NCBI GenBank assembly: GCA_017562135.1
Contig: QEYB01001597.1
Location: 186,001-250,000, forward strand
Length of the DNA: 64,000 bases
Direction of reading: 5' to 3'
DNA from: Dipylidium caninum
Taxonomy: Eukaryota; Platyhelminthes; Cestoda; Cyclophyllidea; Dipylidiidae
A model generated the notes under the pieces. That model saw only the letters and a program-made list of their open reading frames with translations, was not told the origin of the DNA and did no database searches. This document shows positions 23,306 through 34,347 of this stretch, in pieces (within the stretch, counting starts at the first letter, position 1; every line of letters begins with the position of its first letter). The translations under genes and the position numbers were made by a program.

Positions 23306-26300
23306 GCAAGCCCGCTTTCATTGCTTAGATCTGCATATGGCTTGCTGCGCTTGATCTCTTCTGCGACTGCTTTAGTGCGCTTTTCTCACGTCTCAATGAG
23401 ATATTCCCCAGGGAAAGTTTTCCATTCTCATTGTTTCTTTTTCACCCCTCATGGTGCCTATTGACAGGGGCTTCCGTCACCTCTTTTCTGTCTATTCAGT
23501 GCATATTTCCTCATTGTCCAATGTAAGTATTTTCTTCGTATCTTGGCTTCACCCCAATCTGGGTTGCTCTTCTTTCTGCCAGTATTTGCCTCTCCGGTCA
23601 TTACCAAATCCTGTTAAGATGCTAGATGTCGTTGTAGGACGCACAGTTGACTGGTTGGACGATTGGGGAACCTATTTTTTTTTGCAATTTATCATGACTT
23701 TTTATCTATCGCAACCGGTTTGTTATTTCCGCTTTCTGCGTTTGTCTCCGTATCATCAACACGATGATCTTGCACACTTTAGCCCAATTTGACTTTCTTT
23801 TGTCATCGCATCTGTCGGTGACCGAGTATATCCTAACATCACCCCTTCCCCACCTCAAGTTCCGTTGGGACCACTTGATCCCTTATCGGAGTCAGTGGTT
23901 GTCACTGCGACATACTTGGGCCGACCTGCGTCTTAGTCGTTATTTGATGCCTCCTCGAACTAGTGTCCCCTTTTCCCAACAGAAACGACGCCGACGGCTT
24001 CCGGTGCGGAGATCTTCGAGCCTCCCCCTCACTTTCTCCCTCACTTCTTTTTCTCCGGTGCCATAACTCCTGTCATGGTGGCAAAGATTTTTCTGGATGA
24101 CACGTTCTTGAGGGTGTTAGGCTGCTAGACGGGACATTCTGTCGTCTGCCAAGGACATTTATCATCTCGACAGCAGACCTTCTTGAAATCCAAGTGCCGA
24201 AAGTTGTTGCTTATCCATGAACTCTTGCAGCTGAAACGGATAAATGCAATTGTTACATTTGATTGCCTGGGGCGAACTAGCGAATTCCTATCTCATGCCA
24301 TTACTCGTTCCAAAAACTTTTCGTGGATTGGTAGCAGTCAACGTTTGTGTTTATGGGACTAAGTTAATTATCGCGAATATCTTTCAGGCCCTCCAACCCA
24401 CCTCGGCTACTTTGCCAGGCCTCGGGAAACCCAATCGGCGTTACAAGTGGCTGAGGACTTGGAAAACCCACGATTTTGCGTGTAAGCAAGGTTTCATCAT
24501 TGCCTTCCTCCATCTTTTGCCTCTGCGACAGTTATTCTTCCCGTCACAGCCTTTTTATTTGCCGATAATTGTTCCTTCTCCGTATGTCGTGGGACTTCAA
24601 ATCGCCCGAATCAACAGGTCTGAGAAGTCGGTTATTTTCTTTGGCGGAACCTGACCCGACTTTACTCCAGCCTGATTAGCCTCCTAATGTCCCTTTTGGG
24701 ATGTTCTGGCTGTGATGTATATGAGTGACTCTCGAGGAGCCTACTTCGAGAGTGTGGCTATCCCTCCTTGCCGTCTTCAGGAATTTCAGACACCCTCCCA
24801 ATCTTCACTGCCTTCAGAAACGTTTCTCCAGGAGGTTGGCTCTCTCCACTCTCGTCTGTCCCGTCTGTCTTTCGGCCAAGACAAGAAATCTAGGTGTGTT
24901 TGTGTGTGTTGAACAAATCTAACCTTTCCCATCGAATGAGCTGTAGTTAATGCTATAATCTCACCCCACACGAACGGGGTCACTTATTGCCCTCGTCTTC
25001 AGTCACTGAGTGGAGGCTCGCTGTTGCGCTCACAAACACGTTCCGGCACAGGTCTCTGCTCGCCTCTCCCTCATCAGCTCTTCGCCTGAAACCCCGCGCC
25101 CGCGTCGCCCGTCCTCACCCGCGTCTCTTGCTTGGAAGCACAACTTTCGTGATCGAATCACACAATGTCGTGCGTTACCCCTCAATTGGCTGGGCAACTG
25201 ACACGCCCTAGTTCCTCGTTCGGTGGTCTACTTCTTTTCCCTCCACCGCTCATCCTCCATTTGTTTTTCGGGTCTTTCATCGAGATGGTTTGTTTTCCGC
25301 CTTCGAGCAAATGCGACGTAAACAGTCGTTAAGGCAGGCGAATCCAAGCACTTATTAAAAGTGGTCAGACGCTCTCGTCTCCAGCCCTCGGCAATCGCTT
25401 GAGGCTGTCGCTTTACCAACGGGAGACCGATGAGTTTAAGGCACGACTTTGTACGGTTTCTCCTGTCAGTACCGCATGTAATTAGACAGAGGTGACACAA
25501 TTATGCGGCTAATTCCAACTACTTGTTTGGCTTGTTGAGGTTTGGTGTAGTCTTCGATGAACAGACCCCCACATCGCCCGGTTTCTCCTTCCCTGAGAGC
25601 GTGTGTGTGTGTGCCTCCGGTGCCTTGTATGCGGAAAAATTCGGGAGTGGTTCCATCCAAGACACCCGATCACCGAGTCCTCGCACTCTTCATCTCCCTA
25701 GTCCAACAACCACCTTCTCCTGCGCCTGCCCTCGCCTCCTGTTGGTGCATTCGCTGGCCCAACGCAGACGAACCATGCTGATGGCCTCCTTGCGGAGCAA
25801 GATACTCAGTCTACACGCGACGCTGCTGCCCACCCTTCGCCGCCTCGCCTACAGTGACGCGGAGAACGCCAAGCATCCCGAATGGCCGTACCGCGTGCTG
25901 ACGTTGCTCTCGGGGGCGCTCTGCAATCGGACAATGCCCCTGTCTGCTGCCAACAGCCTGCCAATCGCAATCTGCGATGACGAGCGCAGGCAGCCGGGCT
26001 GCATCGGGGAGACGGCGGTACAAAGCTTGTGGGACATCACCTCGCTTGTGGAGAGAGCTGTGCGGTCCTCTGAGTAAGGGCAGCCCCCCCCCTCTCCCCT
26101 CCCCTCTGGTCCGTTTTGGTAGCGAGTGTCATTCAAGCAATGCCTTTTTGTTCTTCATTCAGGTTGTCAACACTGTCGTGATCAAAATTACCTGTTTTTG
26201 TTGAAGAATAACTCTTATTTACTTAAAAAATTCACATTTTCACTGGGAAAAAGTTACTCTTTTTATCGTTTTTTTTTCTAATTTATAGAGATTTGTTCGA

Positions 26301-29300
26301 TTCCTTTTTTTTCAAAAGTTCTACGATTTTGCATCAAAAATCTCTTCCGAGTGCATTTCTACTTCTTCGACATTGTTATGGTCTTCACCTCGGCGGCAAT
26401 TCGCCGACGGCGCAAGATCTGGCGGGGTCAACTGTGCACGCTTTTTAATGTCCTCTTTGTTATTCTTGCGGTCTGAGGTCTCGTGTCATCGCGTTGAAGG
26501 ACTCCTTTTTTGTAGCCGACGAAAACAGATTGTTCTTAAACGACTCCTGCTTCATTCGCTCCGGTTGTACACAATAAGCTGCTGCTGTGACGGTCTGATT
26601 AGATTCGAGCGATTCATATTGTATAAGTCCTGAAGAATCCCACCTTACCCAGAGAAGGGCCTTCTCCATTCTACGTGATGGTTTGTGTGTCGGAAGAGAT
26701 GCTTTCCTGGCGGGAAGCCAGCATTTTTCTCGTGCAGGACTATTGTATGGCGCCCACTTCTCATCTCCAGTTGGAAATCATCGCAAAAGTGGATCGGTTT
26801 CAGACGGAGACGAAAGCGGCGCGCAGACTGTATGCCGTTGGTCGAATGTCGCCTCGGTAGATTCATGAGGAACCCAACTTCCTTGCTTAGACGCTCTTCC
26901 CGTGCGATGAAAACGAGCCTAAACTGTAGACCGTCGACAGCCGATCTTTACTGCTACTTCCCTCACAGGCCACCATCGTTTCAAAATATCGCAATCTAAC
27001 TTTTGAAGTCCTCCCTTTCGTTTAGCATTTTCAAGATTCCTATTTCCGCTTTTAAACTTCTCAAATTATCTACGACTCCTTGTCGAGTGTTGAAACATCG
27101 TCTTAGGTGTCGCCAACTTTTTTCACCGTTTCTTTTGCCTTCACTTCTCAGTCGAACGAGCATAGCATTCAGTGACGACATCTTACCAGGACAAAAATTC
27201 TTTACTCGTCGCGAAAAACTCGCGTTTTTACTTCACCGACTGAATGAACACGGCGAAAATGACTTCCACCGCTTTTCGGTTTATCTAATAACTAAAGAGG
27301 TTTGAGTGACCACCTTTTACGGCTCCCCTCTGCTGCGCGGCCTGTCGACGCTCCGAACTGTGGTGTGTGTTTTGACCGAGGGGAGAGGGGAATGTGAAGC
27401 GCCCGAATTGGGAGTTCCTCAGGACGACCGCCCCGCGCTTCTCTGGTGGCATTCGCATTCTCTCCGGGATGCCATTCGAGGCTGGACAAGCTTTTTGGTG
27501 GTCATTTGTAATTGCCAGCGAAATGGCAGAAAGTGCTAGTGAAGAGGCGGCCCTCTCTGTTACCTCGTTTCTGATTCGTGCAAATCAAATCCTCCTTTCA
27601 CCACCAGGGGTGGCCTCTGATTCCGCTTCTTCGTGGCAGACTATGGCGCACGTCTTTTTGTCTGAATAAATCTTGATTCTGTCAGCCTGATGGCGCGGTG
27701 AAGACTATTTTGCTTCTGGTCGGTGTGTCCACCGTCATCGTAACTGATCGCGGTGTTCATTGACACTTGAACATTTGTCGACGTCTTGAGGAAGGTCCTT
27801 CCTGGTGAAAAGTGTTTGTAAAATGAAAATTCCTTTGACTACTCGACGGTTTTTTGCAGGTTAACAGAGCCGGAGTTTGTAGTTGGTCCTGGCTGCTCTT
27901 AATTCTTATAAAATGGCAGTATCGCGTGACATTTTGGGCCAACTTTCTGGATCGCCCTGCGGAGGGGACGGCGAAGAATCCGGAAATCCTCAAACGGATT
28001 CACTCAGCCCCACAGCTGATCACGTGCAACACCTTCTTCTTCTGTGTGTGTGTGCAGACATTCCCCCAGAGCCGTCCTGAAGGCGAATGAAGGTGTTGAG
28101 GACCACAGTGAAGTGGAACGATTCTTAGTGAGGGGCGGTGGTGTTACCATTTCTCAAAGGGTAGTTTTCCCCGCATAAAAGGGCGCACCATCACTTGCTC
28201 AGGTGTCGACACTCTGAACCGCGGCCTGCTCTTTCTGCCCACAATCCAAAGCACCCATGAATTCGTGTCCACAAAGTATGATTCTCGTAAAGTTCGGAAT
28301 GGGGAATTATTTCTCCCCCCCGGTGGACGTGAACTTTTTTGTCTGGTCAAACTTTGAGATGTTGTCAGCCGCCACGCCTCATTGGGGTCGCCTCCACCCA
28401 CCTCCCCACGGCGCACTTTGACTGAACTCGTGGTTGGAGCAGAGACACACAAACCGTGACTTTTTCCGCCTGTTGACTGCAGCTAGGCAAGTGAATATTG
28501 TTGAACTCACTCATCGTGGCCGCTGCTTTTTATTCGCGCAGAGTCTACAGCCTCACGATTTCCCGCTACTCACTTCTGTTGTCCTCACTCTGGCGACTTC
28601 TTCACTCCTCATGTGCTTCAGGGCCCAACGGGAGTACGCGAAGCTCTCCTCCTATCCATTTCTGCGGATTGTCGAACAGGAGGTGGCCAAAGCTGTCGGC
28701 CAGACTCAACCGTAAGTGGCTCTGATTGTGTTTACTCACAGCACTTGTTTGGTTGGAAACTATGAAACGAGCGTCTTATGCGAGTAAAAGCGCCATTTTT
28801 CACATTATTTACTCTATTTACCTGACACTTCCTGCCAACGTTTGAACAACTCGTAGGTGCATTTTTGAAAGAAATCCTAATTTTTAGAGGCAATGAACGA
28901 TTCAAAGATCGTTGCGATATCGTTTTAATCACTAGTTTCTTTCTCTTAAAAATACTTTATAATAAACGTTCGGCGAAATATCAAATGACCTCATCAGCCT
29001 TAACATTGCCGAGAAGTCATTAAATTTGTCAACGGTGTTTGAAGCTTTATGGGGCGGTCGTGCGTTATCATGCGATCGGCCGATCATCTACACCTGCGTC
29101 CCTTCATACGGCCCCAATGAGTCCAACTTCTTTTTTTTTTCTGTTTATTTATTGTGCGCAGAAGTTTTAACACAGTGGTAGCTGTAGTTTAGACCCAAAT
29201 TCCCGAGTCGTCGTCCCTAATTCCTCCTCCTCCTCCTCCTTATCAGCAGGGGCCGGTGGTCTTCCTTGAGGCGAGGCTCGTCAACAATACTCAAATTTCC

Positions 29301-30967
29301 AGAACGAAACTTTTGGCGCAAACGTCGGGCACTTTTTTTTCATTATTAGTGGATCCACTTACGAATGCCGCATTAATGTTTCTCCGGGCCTGTTGAGCTC
29401 TGCCACGAATCACGTTGAGCTCGTGCAAGAAAGGCATATGACGCAAATCGCGTTCTGTTTCCAGCTTGTTTTGGCCATAAAGTAAGATAAACATGCCATA
29501 CAAACATGGAAGAATTTTACGAAATATAAACAAAAACATTGGGCGTAACCTGCAATGTCTCTTCCTCTGCCGCTGTCGAGAGTAGACGAAACACTGCCGT
29601 CTGTTTCATGCTTTCCAAACTAATACGTCATGCGACTTGGGTAGAATGCTTGGGCAAACTTGCATCATGTCCTCCCTCTCTCCCCACGGTACCGTTAATT
29701 TCATGCTGTGGTCATATGAGCTTGTCTCTCACACCGCTCTGACGTTCCCGTCTACGGGTTTTTGCCGTTCCGATGAAGTCCGCCCAAGCACTCTTGAGCA
29801 CGGACGTTGCGTGCTCACGTGACGCCGCTCGTCTTTCCCAACAGTCCGTCCGATCTGTCGCCTTTCTGTCAAACTGGCGGCGACTTCGTGTTTTTGCTCA
29901 AACCCCTAATCTCCAGCTTTTGCATCACGTAAAAGCGCCGCCTTTCTAGTCTAAACTGCTGCACACCACCTTCCGCTTGCACTTTTGGCGGACTCTTTGC
30001 GTATTCTCAGTGCCCACCACGTGCTGTGTCCTTCTGCCTCCTTAAAGACCAGTGTTTTGATCTCTCCGAGTGTGCTTCGCTTAGCTGGGCTCCAGCGCAA
30101 CTGACTTTGTGACCCTCGTCATCTGCAGCGCTCTGGCCACGATTTCCGGCCGATATGAGGGCAGATTCCCCACGCTTCACCTGCCTTCTTATTTCCCTCG
30201 GATTGGATAAAATAATTTTTTTTTCAATCCAGCTGTCCCATTCATTCCCGCGTGGATGAAAATTCTTTAGACCTCTTCCATTTACCTATGTTCGTGGAAT
30301 GTTTTGTGGATTTAGACTGGCGATTTGAGGTTTCATCCATTAGTCTGATGAACTTCTCGCAATGGCCTTACAATCAGCTGCCAAGTTGAGCACTTTCTGC
30401 GTCTTTTTGACCTCCGTGCCTCCTTTGTGTGAACTGAGCTTCCGTCCCGTCACTTCGATTCGTTCGCGCATTTCATTGCCTTTAACAACCCATTTTCTTT
30501 CGATACCATCTTTACATCCAGCTTTCTCTGGCCTTTGCAAATGTACTGTTTGGAGCCGCACTTAATCGGCTCTTCCCTTGTCTTCCCTCCCCACATGCAG
30601 CCCCGCCGTGCCGTGGCTGCATGTCTACTCCGGCCAGCCGGACTCCGTCGACCTCCTCCTTCAAGCCCTGAACATCTCGGCGCGCTCCACCGACCAGCAG
30701 CGTGTCGCGGAACGGCTGGTCGTGGAAATACTGCGCCGGGGCTTGACAGTGCGCCTGCGCTTCCTCCTCGATGGCGTGGATATCGGCGAAGCCTTGAAGC
30801 CTCTTGGTTTTTGCACGGGCGAGCCGTCTGTCTGCTCTGCGGAGATGTTTCTCGCCTTCATGAAGGGGTCGACATTCTGGGGCGCCTTCGCCACCGCTGC
30901 CGCCACCTCCTCCGAGGCAGCCTTCACCTCATTCTGCGCCTCGGCCGACATCGGGAACCTCAAGTGA
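22994..30967 (+). CDS. Gene Y: unrecognised, mostly helical protein (3' part)
   Basis: Exons supported by splice sites or phase: 22994-23305, about 25690-26073, 28622-28711 and 30601-30967. The last three join exactly in phase (2, then 2) to a TGA stop at 30965-30967. The protein looks soluble and alpha-helical with many Leu/Ala (LEALALLAALLTTWAG, LLQALNISARSTDQQRVAE, ERLVVEILRRGLTVRLRFLL), suggesting an armadillo/HEAT or similar helical repeat, but I do not recognise the family. No signal peptide or membrane segment seen. Its 5' end is not found. The interval 23.3-25.7 kb holds more exon-like blocks that I could not order. AATAAA at 31252 is the likely polyadenylation signal. Confidence 0.5.
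25690..26073 (+). CDS. Gene Y exon
   Basis: An open frame containing ASLRSKILSLHATLLPTLRR, PYRVLTLLSGALCNRTMPL and AVQSLWDITSLVERAV, ending two bases into a codon before GTAAGG. The left boundary is uncertain (CCCTAG at about 25690, or GCAG at about 25773). Three or four consecutive helices are likely. Confidence 0.5.
28622..28711 (+). CDS. Gene Y exon
   Basis: 90 nt between TGTGCTTCAG and GTAAGT. Read in the phase fixed by both neighbours, it gives AQREYAKLSSYPFLRIVEQE and VAKAVGQTQ. The consensus splice sites and double phase match make this a solid small exon. Confidence 0.6.
29221..29241. repeat. (TCC)n run
   Basis: Six TCC units within a probable gene Y intron. Confidence 0.8.
30601..30967 (+). 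CDS. Gene Y last exon
   Basis: Begins after CCCACATGCAG; the split Pro codon joins to AVPWLHVYSGQPDSVDLLLQ. The central part, VRLRFLLDGVDIGEALKPLG, resembles a small beta-hairpin followed by a helix. The tail is Ala/Ser/Thr-rich and ends with TGA at 30965-30967. Confidence 0.6.
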
Positions 30968-31251
30968 CAGCGCATTTGTATATACTGCCGCTTCCTCCCC
31001 CCAGGGGCTCCGAGAGGAGACCCGCACCGTCACCTCTTCTCCGTTTCTCCTTCCTTTCTTCCTTCCTTCCCCTACGAATGGAACGCTGCTTTGTATTTGC
31101 CGACCGTCCTAGTTTATATAAAGTCTATCGGAATGCTCTTCTCCTTTCTATAACAACAATTTTCGGCACTTAACAGATGCTTGTTTAGCGCATATTTGGC
31201 ACTCCGTTTTCGTCGTTTCATGCGTAAACACTGACGTGGCAAATTAAATAG

Positions 31252-31257
31252 AATAAA
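31252..31257 (+). terminator. AATAAA polyadenylation signal, probably of gene Y
   Basis: Canonical hexamer 285 nt downstream of the gene Y stop codon and just before the mariner relic. Confidence 0.45.
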
Positions 31258-31286
31258 GTTGTTTAACCTTAGTTTTAAGTGTTCTC

Positions 31287-32280
31287 ATGGCTCCTGATGA
31301 TGTTCATTTATGCCGCTGTCTTTTATACGAAACTCAACAAGGCAAACGTGCTACAGAAGCATGGAGAAATTTGTCCAAAGTGCTTGTTTGGGGTGCAGTT
31401 CCGCATGGGACGTGCCGAAGATGGTTCGAAAACACCCTGAAACACGCGATTTTGGCCTTTCTGATGAGCCACGTTGTGGGACAAAAATTCCTCTCTGACG
31501 ACGTCGGAGATCAGCTCAGCAAACCACATGGGACGGTGTTCGGACGATTGAGTTGGTGTGGAAATATGCAAAGATGTGGATGTTCGAGTCGTCGTGTGTC
31601 CATTTCGACTCGCTCGGACAAAATCTAGCTCTTCTTGCAGAGCCTTCTTGCAGCATAAAAAGTGGATTTTTACGGCAAAATTGTAAGGTAAGCAGGCATA
31701 CGCGGAATCAGACACCCCGGTCCTTCCAAATTCGACTCTGAATGGGGCAATGCTGTCTTGCGGTGTGTTTATGGCTTATGAACTGTCAAAACCGAAGGAG
31801 AAGTTCAATTGGCAGAAGTTTGGTCAGCAATGGGATAAGTTAAAGACAGGAGTCGAAGGGAAGAAGCCGAAGGCCTTCAAGGGGAAGGAAGGAGGGAAAT
31901 CAGAGTGCCTCACGGCGGTGCCAGGTCACGGGCTGCCTTGGGGACTCGTCCGAAAATTGCAGAACGCGGCTGGGAAGTTCTACTGCGTCCATGGTAGCCG
32001 CCGAACTCAGCGCCCACCCTCCGACTCCCACTTGCTTCTGTCCTCACAAGACTTTTTGAAGGGCAAAAATTCTACACATTGAGAAGATATGGAAGAAGTC
32101 TCGGTCCCGTTCCGTGAATCGTTTTTTTTTAAAAAAGGGGTTATACAAATTGTCCTTACGCTGAGGGGACGGCTTCAGTAACAACGGCAATTGCATTATT
32201 TGAGAGAGTTTATTGGGGGGTAAGAAGAAGAATTTATTGTGTTTTACTCCGAAAAGGAGCAGAACTTTCTGGTAGACTTG
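31287..32280 (+). mobile_element. Decayed mariner (Tc1/mariner) transposon
   Basis: Pieces of a mariner transposase in the right order but in several frames. First comes the N-terminal helix-turn-helix (CLLYETQQGKRATEAWRNL, TCRRWFE), then in another frame RDFGLSDEPRCGTKIP, then RVSI. From 31750 YELSKPKEKF and QQWDKLKTGVEGKKPK follow, then PSDSHLLLSSQDFLKGKN, and at 32138-32204 GLYKLSLR, a stop, and FSNNGNCII, which mark the transposase C-terminus. Intact proteins have about 345 codons; here about 305 remain, with frame changes and internal stops, and most of the catalytic DD34D region cannot be read. The stretch at 32250-32280 (ACTCCGAAAAGGAGCAGAAC) looks like a mariner 3' end. No matching 5' inverted repeat was found. 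Certainly inactive. Confidence 0.8.
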
Positions 32281-33068
32281 TTGCCTTCTTGAACGAAGCA
32301 AACCAACCACATCAGGGCGCTCAAGGGTCGGCAGCTCCTCTAGATGGCATTCGCTGATGTGGCACAACTGCCGCACTGACTTGGCCCACTTAGACGGCGG
32401 GGCTGGGGAGGGGGAAGGGGCGGTCGCCCGTCCCCCCGTTCCCCCGTTGAGTGTGGCGATCTCCCTCGTCGGAGGCTTCCGAATCGGTCGAATGAATAAA
32501 GGTCGCCTCCACTCGTGAAAAACCCTCTCCGTTCCAACGCGGTAAGGAATTGTCGCGTTTAAGTAAACAGTGATTGCGAGGCCCCTCCGCAGCCTCCACC
32601 GCTACAAGTGACTTGCAATTTGGATTTCCGATCTTTCGACGCGCGTCCGACACTCCTGTGGCCTGCCGGAATCAGCTGCCGGCCCCCACCGGTCTTGAGA
32701 CAATCGAGCTGGCGGCGAGTTGAGCGGCTGCCACTCCGCGGTGTGCGACCCCCCCTCGGTGGAACTCGACGCGGCCTTCGAGGATGAGGGTCCGGGGCAT
32801 GGCCTTCATCTCGTTGGCTTTAATTGCCCGACCTTCTAACTAACAATTATTAGGCGAACGACTTTGCGCCGAACTACTCACTTGCCTGCGGAAGCGGTCT
32901 GGATGGTGCTTCAAAGCACGCAGCCTGTCATGTGGCACTCCGTACGCCTCACGGTCTCCCCTTCTTCCAACCAAATGACACTTGAGACGCCTCTTCCACC
33001 TTCAAAGTAGTCTAATTTAAACGATTTAAGTGTGGCCGCCACGTCGACCAATCAACTTCGTCGGCTGA
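32281..33068. other. Interval between mariner relic and gene Z
   Basis: GC-rich sequence directly upstream of the gene Z start. I see no coding stretch that I trust. It is presumably promoter and 5' UTR of gene Z. Confidence 0.35.
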
Positions 33069-33986
33069 ATGCGTCCAACAATTCAAACTCCCGTCAACTG
33101 CTTACATCCGAACGAATCGATAGATGCAATGCGACTGAGCCGAGGGTGTTCAAAAATGTCGAGCAGACTGGAGGACCTGCGAATGAGTGGACGCAACAAC
33201 TCAGCTGTGGAGATGGCCTCCTCCCTCTCTTTTCGTACTGTCGATGAGGAGATGCGCAAGCGATCGGGCATCAGATCTTCGTCCATCAACCGACAGCCCG
33301 AGAACCTCTTCAGGGCCCTCCTGTTGGCCTTCCAGAAGGTCGGGATGCTCCCCTTCTCGGAGGATGAACTACTACGCAGGTGCCTTCTCCTCTGCGTTGA
33401 TGAGGTGGATCGAGCAGACCTTATCCGGACCATTAAAGCCATCTTTCTGTTTCCCGAGGATGCTCCAGCCGGCATCCGCTCCGACGACAAGACCACCTCT
33501 TTGCTCCGATGGGGCGAGGAGATCCTACGCTCAAGGCGCAAGCGGAAGGAGAAGTTGATGCAACGAACTGCCCTCCTCCTCGATCACATGCTCCGTCGAA
33601 ACACCGCGGTCCACGTCCTCAAGACCTTGCGGAAGCTTCACGTGTACGTGGATGTGGAAAAGGCGGCAGAATCGCAGGATGCCGTGGAATTGAGAGAATT
33701 CCGCCAAATCTCTCTGCCCCACGTGTTACAGCGGGGCATAACCTCCTATCCGTGCATTTTCTGCCATCTCGAGAGCCCCTCCAGCGCCGCTCTGCAGGCA
33801 CACCTCATCTCGCAGAAGCACCACTTCCTCAACCTGCCCGCTGTGTGGGCCAAGGCCGTCCAGAAGGTCCGTCAGTATGCGATCAACGAGGCAGTGACGC
33901 GAGACCGCCTGAAGACTCCCTACTCGGTCTCCAACCGGCCCACTCGAGCCTCGGCTGCGGGCAGGACGGATAGTGGCGGGAAGGAG

Positions 33987-34025
<39 letters not shown>

Positions 34026-34347
34026 AAGGATGGGGGGAAGGGGGCGAAGGAGGAAGAGGAGGAGGCAGGCGAGGAGAGAGGAGGAAGACAGGGTGGAGGA
34101 GGAGGGCGCGGAGAGGGGAGAGGAGGAGGAGGAGGAGGAGGTGGTGGACGAGGAGGACGTGAAGGAGTGGCTGCCGAGTGAGCGTGAACCACGGAACACC
34201 CTCACGGAGGAGAGCGCGACGGACGCGGATGCGGATGCGGATGCGGCGTGTGTGCAGCCTGTCGTCGCCCACTACACGACCTGCCTCTTCTGCGGCCAAA
34301 CGCTCGACTTGGCGACGATTTACGAGGGCCACTCATGTACCACTCAG
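33069..34347 (+). CDS. Gene Z exon 1, with finger and acidic tract; internal frame break
   Basis: ATG at 33069 directly follows an in-frame TGA (33066-33068), so this is the earliest possible start. Clear coding sequence runs to about 33.97 kb: NLFRALLLAFQKVGMLPFSE, RTALLLDHMLRRNTAVHVLK, the finger YPCIFCHLESPSSAALQAH. Then comes (Glu-Asp)n. From about 34.07 kb the sensible frame is one base further on: EEEEEVVDEEDVKEWLPSE, then CLFCGQTLDLATIYEGHSC, ending at CAG|GTGAGC. The switch falls in a purine-only repeat, where indels are easy. If the first frame is followed it ends at 34181 after a Gly/Arg-rich tail. Confidence 0.65.

Noticed and set aside
22994..30967. Gene Y as a DNAJC13/RME-8 C-terminus
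   Set aside because: A weak likeness of the end (STFWGAF against SSVWSAF) is not backed by the rest of the exons.
33726..34332. Long minus-strand ORFs rich in Ser, Leu or Pro
   Set aside because: They are the reverse reading of the acidic repeat and neighbouring coding sequence of gene Z, with no splice or family support.
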